Shown piece after piece: positions 48,769 through 56,755 of a stretch of DNA of 64,000 nt (positions within the stretch are counted from its first letter, which is position 1; the number at the start of each line of letters is the position of its first letter). The notes under the pieces were generated by a model. It was not told the DNA's origin. It did not search any database and saw only the letters and a program-made list of their open reading frames with translations. The DNA is taken from the NCBI GenBank assembly GCA_016712745.1, contig JADJQN010000001.1, positions 496,001-560,000 on the forward strand, in the 5' to 3' direction. The DNA comes from Sandaracinaceae bacterium (GTDB taxonomy: Bacteria; Myxococcota_A; Polyangia; Polyangiales; JADJQN01). Position numbers and translations under genes: made by a program.

Positions 48769-49291
48769 ATGCAAGCCATCGACGCACTCCGCGACACGCT
48801 CCCTGAAGCAGCCAAAGATCTAAAGATTGGTCTTTCATCGGTACTCGGTGTCGAGACGCTGAATGAAGCGCAACGTTTTGGTGTGGCGGTGGCTTGCGCT
48901 ATAGCCGCGCGCAATCCCACGCTTCGCGATGCGGTTCTCAGCGACGCGACTTCCGCGGGAATCGCCGCTGAAGTTATCGACGACGCGCGCGGCCGCGGCA
49001 CTGATGGGTATGAACAACGTCTTTTATCGTTCGCGTCATATGCTTGGAGACGACTACGAGAAGAAGCCCGCTCGTCTGCGCATGCAGCGCATCGCGCAGC
49101 CGAAGAGCATCAAAGCGGACTTCGAGTTGATGTGTCTGGCCGTGAGCGCAATCAACGGCTGCGAAGTGTGCTTGAAATCGCACGAGAAGGTCATTCTCGA
49201 AGCCGGCATGTCGCAGGAGCAAATCTTCGATGCGATTCGCATGGCATCCGTGATCCACGGTGTCGCATGCGCGCTCGAGATGGGCGTATGA
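48769..49291 (+). CDS. ahpD: Alkylhydroperoxidase AhpD (frameshifted)
   Basis: Starts at the ATG at 48769 (MQAIDALRDTLPEAAKDLKIGL) with GTGAGGA upstream. The first ~70 residues include AVACAIAARNPTLRDAV. At about 48983-48995 an extra base must be removed to join VIDDA(R) to AAAALMGMNNVFYRSRHMLGDDYEKKPARLRM. The active site NGCEVCLKSHEKV (CxxC plus His) is intact in the second frame, which ends at 49291. The reconstructed length of ~173 residues equals known AhpD. It would recycle AhpC. It shares the ahpC transcript. Confidence 0.92.
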
Positions 49292-49303
49292 TTTCGCGCA
49301 TCC

Positions 49304-51301
49304 ATGCGCCAAAGCCCTAACTTCCTCCACGCGATTACAATCTGTCTTCTCTGCGCTGGGTGTGGCGCCGCGCCGCCGAGCCGCGCTGCACATGCCAGTG
49401 GCGCTGACGGCGAGGCGCTCGACGTCGAAGACGCGGTCGCGGAACTGGTGTCGCTTGCACATCCCGACGCGGGAAACCTGATTCAAACGTGTGGCGTTGC
49501 GCGCCTTTCGCTTATCCCCGAAGCGAAGGTCTCGTACGTCGGTCCCTACGTCTCACACCTGCCGTGGTCGATTTTGCGTGCGATGCGCCCGTCAGCCTAT
49601 GTGCAGTTCTCGACCGCGGACGAGGGCGCCTCCTTCGGCACTCTACTTTTCAGCGTGCGTGCATCGCAACGCGTCGTGCAGCGCGCATTCACTAGCCAAT
49701 CGGACTTGCCGGTCCGCTTTGAATCGGGTGAGCAAAACCGTTGCACGCAAGCGCGCTGTGAAATGTTCGAGCAAATGCGCGTGCGCGCTGACTGGATCAA
49801 TGAGCACGTCCTGCGGCTCCGCGCGCCGCGCATCGCAAACGAAGCAGAGGGAGCGACGTTAGAATCCGGCGTAGATTGCGCGGACGTCGGACGAAGAGAC
49901 ACGTCGGCATTGATTTTCGCTGTTACGACCGGCGAGGACGGCGAGCTCGCTCAGTCCATGCATCTCGGAGCCGACGGACTCGACGTCGAGGTTAGCTCGA
50001 CGGACGCGGGAGCGCCGCCGCAGCGGCAGACCCTTCCCTACGACCGCATCCGTGAAGGCGTCGAGGCGGCGACGCTCACCGCCGAAGTCACGGCGCGGCT
50101 TCAATCCGGCCAGGAACGCGTCATCCCGGTCTCCGACGTCGACGTGTCCGATAACGTAGAATTTCATATCCAAGTCGGGCTCCGTGCTCAGGCCACGCCG
50201 CCGGCGCATGGCGATGTGATCGTGCTGCTGACTCGACGCATCGCCGCAAGGCCGGATGATCTCGCATCGGTGATCGCGCTCGTGCAGCTCTTGGGCGCTG
50301 CCGAACAATGGGAGCAAGCGCTCGGGGTAGTCAGGCGCATCGAGACTGTAACGCCGCAATCGGAAGCGACAGCGATTCTCGCACAGATGGGGCGCACGCT
50401 TTCGTTTCACGGGGACGAAGCAGATTGGCAACGCCGTCTCGTTCGTGATGGCGTTGCAACGCCCGCAAACGCCCGCGACATGATGAACCAGATACGTACG
50501 GTGTTCGACTTCGACCCCACTTCGTATGACCAGGCCGAAACGCGCGTTCGTGTGGATTTCGCAATTCGAGACGCTGCGTCGTCAATCGTACTCACGCCGT
50601 TGCGTCGGCCGGAACGATTTCCAAAACGAGGCTTTGTCCAGGCGCTTTTCGCTTTGGTGAACAATCGCGCAAGCGACGAGGAGGAGGAACACGCCCCTCT
50701 CATTAGTTTGCGCATTCAAGCGTCAGCCATCGCACAAGGCGAACGCAGCGATGACGCGTATTCCAGTGGCGTAATCGAATTCGCGGATGCGACGGCGCAC
50801 GTGATTGCGACCAGCGAGATCCGAGTTGGCGCGCTACCCGCCGAAGCGCTCGTCTGGGCCGATCATGTTCATGATGGTCCGGTGGACATTACGCTCGCCG
50901 TCCCGCAAACGAACGCGGACGCGCCTTACCGCATCGTCGGCGTCGTGCACGGCGAGTTGCGTGGTGACGACATCGTTGTGACGAATGTCTCGCCGAGCCT
51001 CCAGGCCGTGCCGTGGGATGTTTTGCGGCGATACATCGCGGCGCCCGTAGCACCGCTGGCCAGGCTCGCGGCGGACGCTTCGGCCTCGTTCACTGTCGAA
51101 GCACGCAACCCGCCCGACGAGACTGCGCTGCTATCCGAGCTCGGCGTGGCCGGGACGCACTGCGAGCGCGTGGACGCGCGTCACGTCCGCTGCGACGTCG
51201 CAAATCGCGTGGTCGCCATGCGCGCGCTTTCGCTGGCGCTAGCCACTCGCTTGCCTCCGGGCATGAGCGAGCGTTTGTTGGCGCCGACCGAAGCCGACTA
51301 G
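49304..51301 (+). CDS. Large lipoprotein of unknown function with duplicated N/C modules
   Basis: 665 residues. Signal MRQSPNFLHAITICLLCAGC ends in a lipobox. Near residues 80-110 the sequence LPWSILRAMRPSAYVQFSTAD, and near residues 568-600 VPWDVLRRYIAAP...ADASASFTVEA, look like two copies of one module, each followed by a Cys pair and a helical segment (ASQRVVQRAF and RALSLALATR). The middle has a helical region (ASVIALVQLLGAAEQWEQALGVVRRIE), perhaps a TPR-like pair. No enzyme motif seen. Located 12 nt after ahpD, so possibly co-transcribed with the peroxide genes. Confidence 0.7.
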   Translation: MRQSPNFLHAITICLLCAGCGAAPPSRAAHASGADGEALDVEDAVAELVSLAHPDAGNLIQTCGVARLSLIPEAKVSYVGPYVSHLPWSILRAMRPSAYVQFSTADEGASFGTLLFSVRASQRVVQRAFTSQSDLPVRFESGEQNRCTQARCEMFEQMRVRADWINEHVLRLRAPRIANEAEGATLESGVDCADVGRRDTSALIFAVTTGEDGELAQSMHLGADGLDVEVSSTDAGAPPQRQTLPYDRIREGVEAATLTAEVTARLQSGQERVIPVSDVDVSDNVEFHIQVGLRAQATPPAHGDVIVLLTRRIAARPDDLASVIALVQLLGAAEQWEQALGVVRRIETVTPQSEATAILAQMGRTLSFHGDEADWQRRLVRDGVATPANARDMMNQIRTVFDFDPTSYDQAETRVRVDFAIRDAASSIVLTPLRRPERFPKRGFVQALFALVNNRASDEEEEHAPLISLRIQASAIAQGERSDDAYSSGVIEFADATAHVIATSEIRVGALPAEALVWADHVHDGPVDITLAVPQTNADAPYRIVGVVHGELRGDDIVVTNVSPSLQAVPWDVLRRYIAAPVAPLARLAADASASFTVEARNPPDETALLSELGVAGTHCERVDARHVRCDVANRVVAMRALSLALATRLPPGMSERLLAPTEAD

Positions 51302-51307
51302 CCACCG

Positions 51308-52471
51308 TTAGTGGGGTTGCGTCCCGTGTGGCGAGGCTTCCGCTTCGCCCCGCGCCATCGGGTAGTGCTGGTCGTGCCAGAAGTCGACCCCCTCATCGAG
51401 GACCGCGGTGTGCGTGAAGCCGTGCGCGCGCAGCATGTCGACGACGTGACCCGAGGCAGCATGCGGACACGCGCAATACGCAACAATCCAGGTGCCGTCA
51501 TTCGGCAAAACCCGCGCAAGCTCATCGGCGTCATAAAACGGGAATGGCGCCGCGCCTGCAATGTGCGCGCGATTCCAATCGGGCGTGGCACGCGCATCGA
51601 GCAAAATGATTCGCTGATTCGCGTCGAGCGCCTCTTTGACGGCGCGAGCGGAGACAAAACGCTCTTCGCGTAGCGTAAAATTAGGCGGTCTGCCGCGCGG
51701 GTTGATCGTTAACCGGCGAAGCGTTGGCGTAGGCTCAAGCGGTAGGTTCTCGACCGGCTCTTCGCGATGCAGTGTGCGCACGAATGTGACTACATCATCG
51801 AGCTCTGCCCCGGACAGTGTCGTGCCGAACGCAGGCATGCGCGTTCCTGCGCGTCCGTGCTCGACCACGTAGCGCAAAAATGCGTCGTTCACAGTTTGGT
51901 GAAAGACTGGATGATTGAGACTCATCGCATTGACACCGTCACCGTTAGGACCGTGACAGCTTGCGCAGTGGGTCGTGTAAAGAGTTGCTCCGCGCGCCGC
52001 ATTGGTGCGTACGCGGGAATTTGGGATTGTGACCCGCGGCAAGCGTTCCCAGGTCCGCATGAATGCAATGATCGCGGCAATCGCTTCGCGCGAAAGCGGT
52101 CCGTGATGTTCCGCGCCCCATGCGCTCATGGGCGTCCCCGGCCGCCCGTCCGCGATGGATGAAAACAAGAACTCTGGGCTGACCGTCGCAAGATACTCGG
52201 GATTGCCAATCGCCGGAGCATGGTCCGCCCGATAGCCTTCGCCCTGATCGCCATGACAGAGGGCACAGTGCGTGGCGTAGAGGGTGCGCCCCAACCCTCG
52301 TGCCTGCGCGAGCGCCCGAGCGGCGGAGTCGTTCGGACCTGGGGCGCGATCTTGGACCTGCGTGCTAGTACTGCCCGGCCGCGTTGCTCGCGCGGGCACC
52401 GCGTCTTCGCCGCCGCAGTGGCAAAGAAGGACGAGCGTGGCCAGAAGAACCGCTTCTCGATGCGTTTTCAT
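51308..52471 (-). CDS. Diheme c-type cytochrome fused to a rhodanese domain
   Basis: 387 residues from the ATG at 52471. An N-terminal signal ends in LLCHC, possibly lipidated. Two c-type heme sites follow: CALCHGDQGEG near residue 69, with GTPMSAWG as the Met ligand region, and CASCHGPNGDG near residue 175, with TRMPAFG as the second. The C-terminal ~110 residues are a rhodanese-like domain (RIILLDARATPDWNRAHIAGAAPFP and YCACPHAASGHVVDMLRAHGF, whose first Cys is at the rhodanese active position). This exported protein may couple electron transfer to sulfur transfer or sulfur oxidation. The fusion is uncommon; role inferred. Confidence 0.85.
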   Translation of the reverse strand: MKTHREAVLLATLVLLCHCGGEDAVPARATRPGSTSTQVQDRAPGPNDSAARALAQARGLGRTLYATHCALCHGDQGEGYRADHAPAIGNPEYLATVSPEFLFSSIADGRPGTPMSAWGAEHHGPLSREAIAAIIAFMRTWERLPRVTIPNSRVRTNAARGATLYTTHCASCHGPNGDGVNAMSLNHPVFHQTVNDAFLRYVVEHGRAGTRMPAFGTTLSGAELDDVVTFVRTLHREEPVENLPLEPTPTLRRLTINPRGRPPNFTLREERFVSARAVKEALDANQRIILLDARATPDWNRAHIAGAAPFPFYDADELARVLPNDGTWIVAYCACPHAASGHVVDMLRAHGFTHTAVLDEGVDFWHDQHYPMARGEAEASPHGTQPH

Positions 52472-52587
52472 GCTGCGCGCCGGATGGTAGAGGTCCTCCT
52501 CGGTCGACCACAAGCGAACGCGTAAAAACGTGTATCGATTGACGGAACGCCCCAAAATGATGCAACTTGCGCCCTTCGGAGGTCGTC

Positions 52588-52761
52588 GTGGAAATCAACG
52601 TACCAGTGAGTGAAGCAGACAAGGTTCGCATCGCGAAGGAAGAAGCTTCGTGGGGCGGCAAGAAGCTCATCATCTTCGGCGCGATATTCCTCGGCTTCTG
52701 CGTCCTGACCCTCTACGTGCTGGCAAATCTCACGTTGTGGATGGGCGTTCATCAGCCCTAG
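52588..52761 (+). CDS. Small single-span membrane protein
   Basis: 57 residues from a GTG at 52588 that has GGAGG about 5 nt upstream (earlier starts lack one). MEINVPVSEADKVRIAKEEASWGGK is a soluble head and LIIFGAIFLGFCVLTLYVLANLTL one membrane helix. The ribosome-binding site and composition support a real gene. Family not recognised. Confidence 0.65.
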   Translation: MEINVPVSEADKVRIAKEEASWGGKKLIIFGAIFLGFCVLTLYVLANLTLWMGVHQP

Positions 52762-52790
52762 TCTTTTTGCTGCAAGAGCCCTTTGCTGCA

Positions 52791-53126
52791 CTAGCTCTTT
52801 GCTGTCGCGGATTTTTGATCGCGCCACTCCGCCAGAAGTGACGCGGCCTGTAGCGCAAAGATCAGACTCGAAAAATAGATCAGATCGGCGGGACCGGATG
52901 CGAAGTTCATCACGCAGCCGGCCAAGAGCGCGAAACATAAAATCACCGCCGTGCGAAATGCGCCGAGCGAACTTTGCGCGCGCGCTCGTACGTTGATCCC
53001 AACGAACACCGCGCCAACGAGCATGGTGAAGGCCGCGACCGGCAGTCCCCGCTGAAACTGCAAAATTGCCCCCAGGGCAATTCCAGCGACAACGAGCGCA
53101 GCGAGCACGAGCGAGACGCGTCTCAT
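52791..53126 (-). CDS. Small membrane protein of unknown function
   Basis: 111 residues from the ATG at 53126 (MRRVSLVLAALVVAGIALGAIL). Four hydrophobic stretches are visible: VSLVLAALVVAGIALGAIL, LPVAAFTMLVGAVFVGI, FRTAVILCFALLAGCVMNFA and LIYFSSLIFALQAASLLA. It begins 10 nt after the stop of the secreted protein upstream, so the two are likely co-transcribed. Family not recognised. Confidence 0.65.
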   Translation of the reverse strand: MRRVSLVLAALVVAGIALGAILQFQRGLPVAAFTMLVGAVFVGINVRARAQSSLGAFRTAVILCFALLAGCVMNFASGPADLIYFSSLIFALQAASLLAEWRDQKSATAKS

Positions 53127-53136
53127 CGTTGCGTTT

Positions 53137-53589
53137 TCAGCTGGTGAGCGGAATGGCGCTCGGCCGAGTCGGCGCGGCGACGCTGCGGTAATGGAAAGTC
53201 GTTTGGCCAATGGTCAGTGTTCCGCGCTCAACATGGGTCGTAGCGTCGCGCGTGCCGTTAAACACGATGCGCAGCGCGTTAAGCACTGAATTCGATGGAT
53301 TGCTCAGGCCGAACTCGTCGCGGTTACAGTCCGCGCATCGAACGCGAGCAAGCAAGTCGAAATGAAACACGACGATGTCGGCCGGTGCCATGCCGGTCTG
53401 TAACCGGACAACGTAGCGGCTCGTTTCTCCCTGACGCTCGACGCACAACCGCTCGGGCGTGCGGCTCCATGCAGTGCCGTTGTTGGAGAGCTCGTAGCAT
53501 TGCGTGGCTGGCGACGATTGCGCGCTGGCCGAGGCTGCTGCACTGAAGACGAGCGCAAGTCCGAGAAACGATGCCTGAAAGCGATTCAT
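53137..53589 (-). CDS. Secreted protein of unknown function
   Basis: 150 residues from the ATG at 53589. Signal MNRFQASFLGLALVFSAAASASAQ with cleavage after ASA. The mature domain has two Cys pairs (CYELSNNGTAWSRTPERLC and RVRCADCNRDEF), which may form disulfides, and beta-strand patterns such as TSRYVVRLQTG and DIVVFHFDLLA. Family not recognised. Confidence 0.65.
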   Translation of the reverse strand: MNRFQASFLGLALVFSAAASASAQSSPATQCYELSNNGTAWSRTPERLCVERQGETSRYVVRLQTGMAPADIVVFHFDLLARVRCADCNRDEFGLSNPSNSVLNALRIVFNGTRDATTHVERGTLTIGQTTFHYRSVAAPTRPSAIPLTS

Positions 53590-53747
53590 GGCGCAGTTGC
53601 TAGCACGCGGCGCCGGGCGGTCAAACTCGACCCCTTTAAATACAACAACCGACCAAGGGGGCGACCTTGGTCGGTTTCGCTGACGATTGCAGGGCGATGC
53701 TCTCGTCAACTCATCCCGGGAGAGGGATGCAAGCTAGTGATAAGGCC

Positions 53748-53921
53748 TCAGTCGAAATCCAGCTCCGCTGGTCCTTCGTCGAAGGAGAAGTCTTGCTCCG
53801 CCTGGAAGTGCGCTTCTTGGATCAGGTCGTCGAGAGAGAAGCCAATCTTCTCTGTGGAACGAATCTCTTCACGCTCAAACTCTTCGATCGACCGATAATT
53901 CTTTGGTCCGCGATTGCGCAT
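53748..53921 (-). CDS. Small acidic protein (57 residues)
   Basis: A 57-codon gene starting MRNRGPKNYRSIEEFEREEI and ending PAELDFD, with a textbook GGAGG four bases before the ATG at 53921. The chain is highly charged, with alternating Glu/Arg and Asp-Phe motifs (EEFEREEI, EQDFSFDEG), typical of small regulatory or scaffold proteins. No homology is known to me. It sits next to parA on the opposite strand. Confidence 0.7.
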   Translation of the reverse strand: MRNRGPKNYRSIEEFEREEIRSTEKIGFSLDDLIQEAHFQAEQDFSFDEGPAELDFD

Positions 53922-54245
53922 TAGGCCTCCAAGGCAAGCTCAGGGGTCGATCAACGCGAGCTCGTTTGTAGCTCGACGAAGAGGCAGAAACAGCACTGCC
54001 CCGAGGCCACGTCCCGTTTCCGGTTCGCATCCCCAAAAGACTCGGCCGAGTACAGCCACGGCACCGGGAGAGAGGTTCGAATCAGCGCTTCGGAAGAGAT
54101 TCCTAAGGCTTTCGCGAGTTCCCCGGTTCGGTCGAGTCTTCAATCGCCACCCACTTGCGACTACGTTGTCCTACATCTGCAGACACCCTACCACCCGTCC
54201 TCGCAGCCACAAAAAAAACGGTCGGTGTGCTATAGCGACCGCCCC
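53922..54245. other. Intergenic region between the small acidic gene and parA
   Basis: About 320 bp. It must contain the promoters of the 57-residue gene and of parAB. I see no tRNA, no parS-like palindrome and no other credible gene. The parA-proximal end has a palindrome described separately. Confidence 0.5.
54219..54241. promoter_or_regulatory. Palindrome overlapping a candidate -10 of parA
   Basis: CGGTCG-GTGTGCTATAG-CGACCG: perfect 6-bp arms around a loop containing TATAGC, a plausible -10 element. The parA ATG (54246) starts within 10 nt and has no Shine-Dalgarno, suggesting a leaderless or near-leaderless message. A regulator bound here would block parA transcription. No good -35 is visible. 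Confidence 0.45.
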
Positions 54246-55016
54246 ATGAGCCTCGTCGTTGCGGTGGCAAATCAGAAAGGCGGCGTCGGAAAAACGACGA
54301 CAGCCGTGAACCTGGGCGCGAGTCTCGCGGTCGCAGAGCAACGTGTTTTGCTCATTGACATGGACCCACAGGGCAACGCATCGAGTGGCGTGGGGCGCCC
54401 CTCGCGCAGCGCGCCGCAGGGCACCTATCAAGTGCTGATTGGCCAAGCGAGTTTGCGCGACGTCATTTTGCAGACTGAGCTGCCACATCTTCACATCGCT
54501 CCGTCGTCACCCGATCTCGCAGCCGCCGAGAGCGAGCTCGTTGACGAGGAAGATCGGGCCCAGCGCTTGCGCGACGAGATCGCGCGCGTGCGTGATGACT
54601 ACGACTTCGTCGTGATCGATTGTCCTCCATCACTTGGATTGCTTACCTTGAACGCGCTTTGCGCCGCTGACGCCGTGCTCGTGCCGATGCAGTGCGAATA
54701 CTTCGCGCTCGAAGGCCTAGCCAATCTCTCGGGCACCATCGAACGCGTACGCGCGCAGCTGAATCCCACGCTGCGCATCCTTGGCGTGATCCTCACGATG
54801 TACGATCCGCGCAACAAGCTAGCGATTGAAGTCGCCACCGAAGTGCGAAAACACTTTCACGTTTACGACACGGTGATCCCGCGCAACGTTCGACTTGCAG
54901 AAGCGCCGTCGCACGGCAAACCCGTTGTCCTCTACGATGCCGCGTCCAAAGGCGCGCATGGCTACCTCAACTTGGCTCGCGAGATCCTCCTGGAATTGCC
55001 GGAGGCGGCGGCCTGA
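54246..55016 (+). CDS. parA: Chromosome-partitioning ATPase ParA
   Basis: 256 residues. Deviant Walker A NQKGGVGKTTT with the signature Lys (KGGVGKT), Walker B region FVVIDCPPSLG, and DMDPQGN near residue 40. ParA uses ATP-dependent DNA binding to segregate origins. The ATG at 54246 is chosen because the upstream in-frame extension is only seven residues and ParA proteins begin near here. Stop overlaps parB start (TGATG). Confidence 0.96.
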   Translation: MSLVVAVANQKGGVGKTTTAVNLGASLAVAEQRVLLIDMDPQGNASSGVGRPSRSAPQGTYQVLIGQASLRDVILQTELPHLHIAPSSPDLAAAESELVDEEDRAQRLRDEIARVRDDYDFVVIDCPPSLGLLTLNALCAADAVLVPMQCEYFALEGLANLSGTIERVRAQLNPTLRILGVILTMYDPRNKLAIEVATEVRKHFHVYDTVIPRNVRLAEAPSHGKPVVLYDAASKGAHGYLNLAREILLELPEAAA

Positions 55017-55885
55017 TGGTTCTCCCCCCCAAACGTCGCTTGGGAGGCGGCCTCGATGGACTTATTCCCTCGGGAAAGCCGATTCCGTCACAGATCCAGC
55101 GCCCGTCATTGACGGCGCCGATCGAAGAAGTTCATCCGAATCGCTCGCAGCCGCGCAGTCATTTTGACGACACGGCCTTAGCTGAGCTCGCGCAGAGCAT
55201 TCGCGAGATGGGCGTGCTCGAGCCCATTCTCGTTCGGCATCGCTCACAGGGCGGATTTGAGATCATCGCGGGCGAACGCCGTTGGCGCGCGGCGCAGCGT
55301 GCCGGCCTCCGCGAGGTTCCCGTTTTTGTTCGCGAGCTGTCTGAGAAGGAAGCGTTCGAGGCGGCCATCGTCGAGAATCTTCAGCGCGAGGATTTGAACC
55401 CGTTGGAAACGGCGCGAGCCTTTCAGCGGCTCATCGACGAGCATGGTCACTCGCAAGAGTCCATTGCCTCGCGAGTCGGCAAGGACCGAACGACGATCAC
55501 CAACGTTTTGCGCTTGTTGAAGTTACCCGAGGCGGTGCTCGAGCGCATCGGCGCGGGACAGCTCAGTGAAGGACATGGGCGCGCGCTCCTTGGTGCCCAA
55601 GACACCAAAGCTATTCTGCGATTGGCATCCGAAGCGGTCGCTAAAGGCTGGAGCGTGCGCGAGACCGAGCGCCGAGCGCGCGAGGCGAGCGGCAAGGCGA
55701 CCTCGGGCCGGACCACAAACGCGAAGGCCGAGCCAAGCGCAAACATTCGCGATCTTGAACTACGACTTTCCCGCTCCCTCGGCGTGCGCGTGAAGATCGA
55801 CGACCAAGGCAAAAAGGGAGTCATCCACCTGCCCTACTCTTCGCTCGACGAGCTCGACCGCCTGCTCAACGATTTGCTGGCCTAA
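55016..55885 (+). CDS. parB: Chromosome-partitioning protein ParB
   Basis: 289 residues. The N-terminus RRLGGGLDGLIPSG is the ParA-stimulating stretch; PNRSQPRSHFD and the CTPase motif GERRWRA follow, then the helix-turn-helix SIASRVGKDRTTITNVLRLLKLP and the C-terminal dimer domain ending LDRLLNDLLA. ParB loads at parS sites and spreads with CTP. No parS-like 16-mer (TGTTTCACGTGAAACA) is seen in this window, so its sites lie elsewhere. Confidence 0.97.
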   Translation: MVLPPKRRLGGGLDGLIPSGKPIPSQIQRPSLTAPIEEVHPNRSQPRSHFDDTALAELAQSIREMGVLEPILVRHRSQGGFEIIAGERRWRAAQRAGLREVPVFVRELSEKEAFEAAIVENLQREDLNPLETARAFQRLIDEHGHSQESIASRVGKDRTTITNVLRLLKLPEAVLERIGAGQLSEGHGRALLGAQDTKAILRLASEAVAKGWSVRETERRAREASGKATSGRTTNAKAEPSANIRDLELRLSRSLGVRVKIDDQGKKGVIHLPYSSLDELDRLLNDLLA

Positions 55886-55900
55886 ATTCGGCAGGCCGCG

Positions 55901-56755
55901 TTAGCTCGCGCGCGTCATGGCCGCGTCGACCGCGTTACGCAGAAGCATTGCGATGGTCATTGCGCCCACCCCGCCGGGAACTGGTGTGAGATGCGAGGCA
56001 ACTCTAGAGACCTCGTCGAAGTCGACGTCGCCCGAGAGCTTACCGTCAGCACCGCGGTTAATTCCGACGTCGATCACGACCGCCCCCGGCTTGATCCAGT
56101 CGGCTTTGACCATGCGCGACTTGCCCACCGCCGCGATGACAACGTCCGCGTCACGTACGACCGCTGGCAGGTCGGCTGTGCGGGAGTGCGCAATCGTCAC
56201 GGTAGCGTTCTTCTCGAGGAGCATGAGCGCGATCGGCTTGCCTACGAGGTTGCTGCGACCGATCACGACAGCTTTCTTGCCGTTCAGGTCGTAGCCAATT
56301 TCTTCGAGCATGCGCATGCAACCGCTTGGCGTGCAGGGGCGCAGGCCACTATTGCCTGACGCGAGAGCGCCTGCGTTTACAGGATGAAGCCCATCTACAT
56401 CCTTACCAGGATCGATGGCGGCGATAACCTGTGCCGAGTCGAGACGCCCGGGCAACGGCAATTGCACGAGGATGCCGTCGACCGTGTCATCGGCGGAGAG
56501 CTTCTGCACGAGCGCGACAAGAACTGCTTGCTGCGTGTCAGCCGGCAGGCGATGCACTGTTCCGCGCATGCCGCATTCAAGCGACGCTTTCTCTTTGTTG
56601 CGTACGTATACCTGCGACGCCGGGTCTTCGCCCACGAGCACAACGTCGAGGCCAGGTGCGCGCCCGTGCTTCTTGGCAAACGCATCGGCATCCCGCTTCA
56701 CTTCGGCGCGAACGCGAGCGGCGATTTCTTTTCCGTCGATGATCTTGGCGGTCAT
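55901..56755 (-). CDS. folD: Bifunctional methylenetetrahydrofolate dehydrogenase / cyclohydrolase
   Basis: 284 residues. FolD makes 10-formyl-THF from methylene-THF with NADP. Motifs: VGEDPASQVYVRNKEKAS (catalytic Lys region, near residue 55), DGILVQLPLPG, DVDGLHPVNAGALASG, PCTPSGCMRMLEEIGYDLNGKKAVVIGRSNLVGKP (NADP loop) and PVPGGVGAMTIAMLLRN. Length normal. Overlaps the lgt stop by 4 nt (ATGA) and ends the ileS-led operon. Confidence 0.98.
   Translation of the reverse strand: MTAKIIDGKEIAARVRAEVKRDADAFAKKHGRAPGLDVVLVGEDPASQVYVRNKEKASLECGMRGTVHRLPADTQQAVLVALVQKLSADDTVDGILVQLPLPGRLDSAQVIAAIDPGKDVDGLHPVNAGALASGNSGLRPCTPSGCMRMLEEIGYDLNGKKAVVIGRSNLVGKPIALMLLEKNATVTIAHSRTADLPAVVRDADVVIAAVGKSRMVKADWIKPGAVVIDVGINRGADGKLSGDVDFDEVSRVASHLTPVPGGVGAMTIAMLLRNAVDAAMTRAS

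Noticed and set aside
54070..54090. tRNA T-arm-like GGTTCGAATC
   Set aside because: The flanking bases do not pair as a T-stem on either strand and no acceptor, D or anticodon arms are present.
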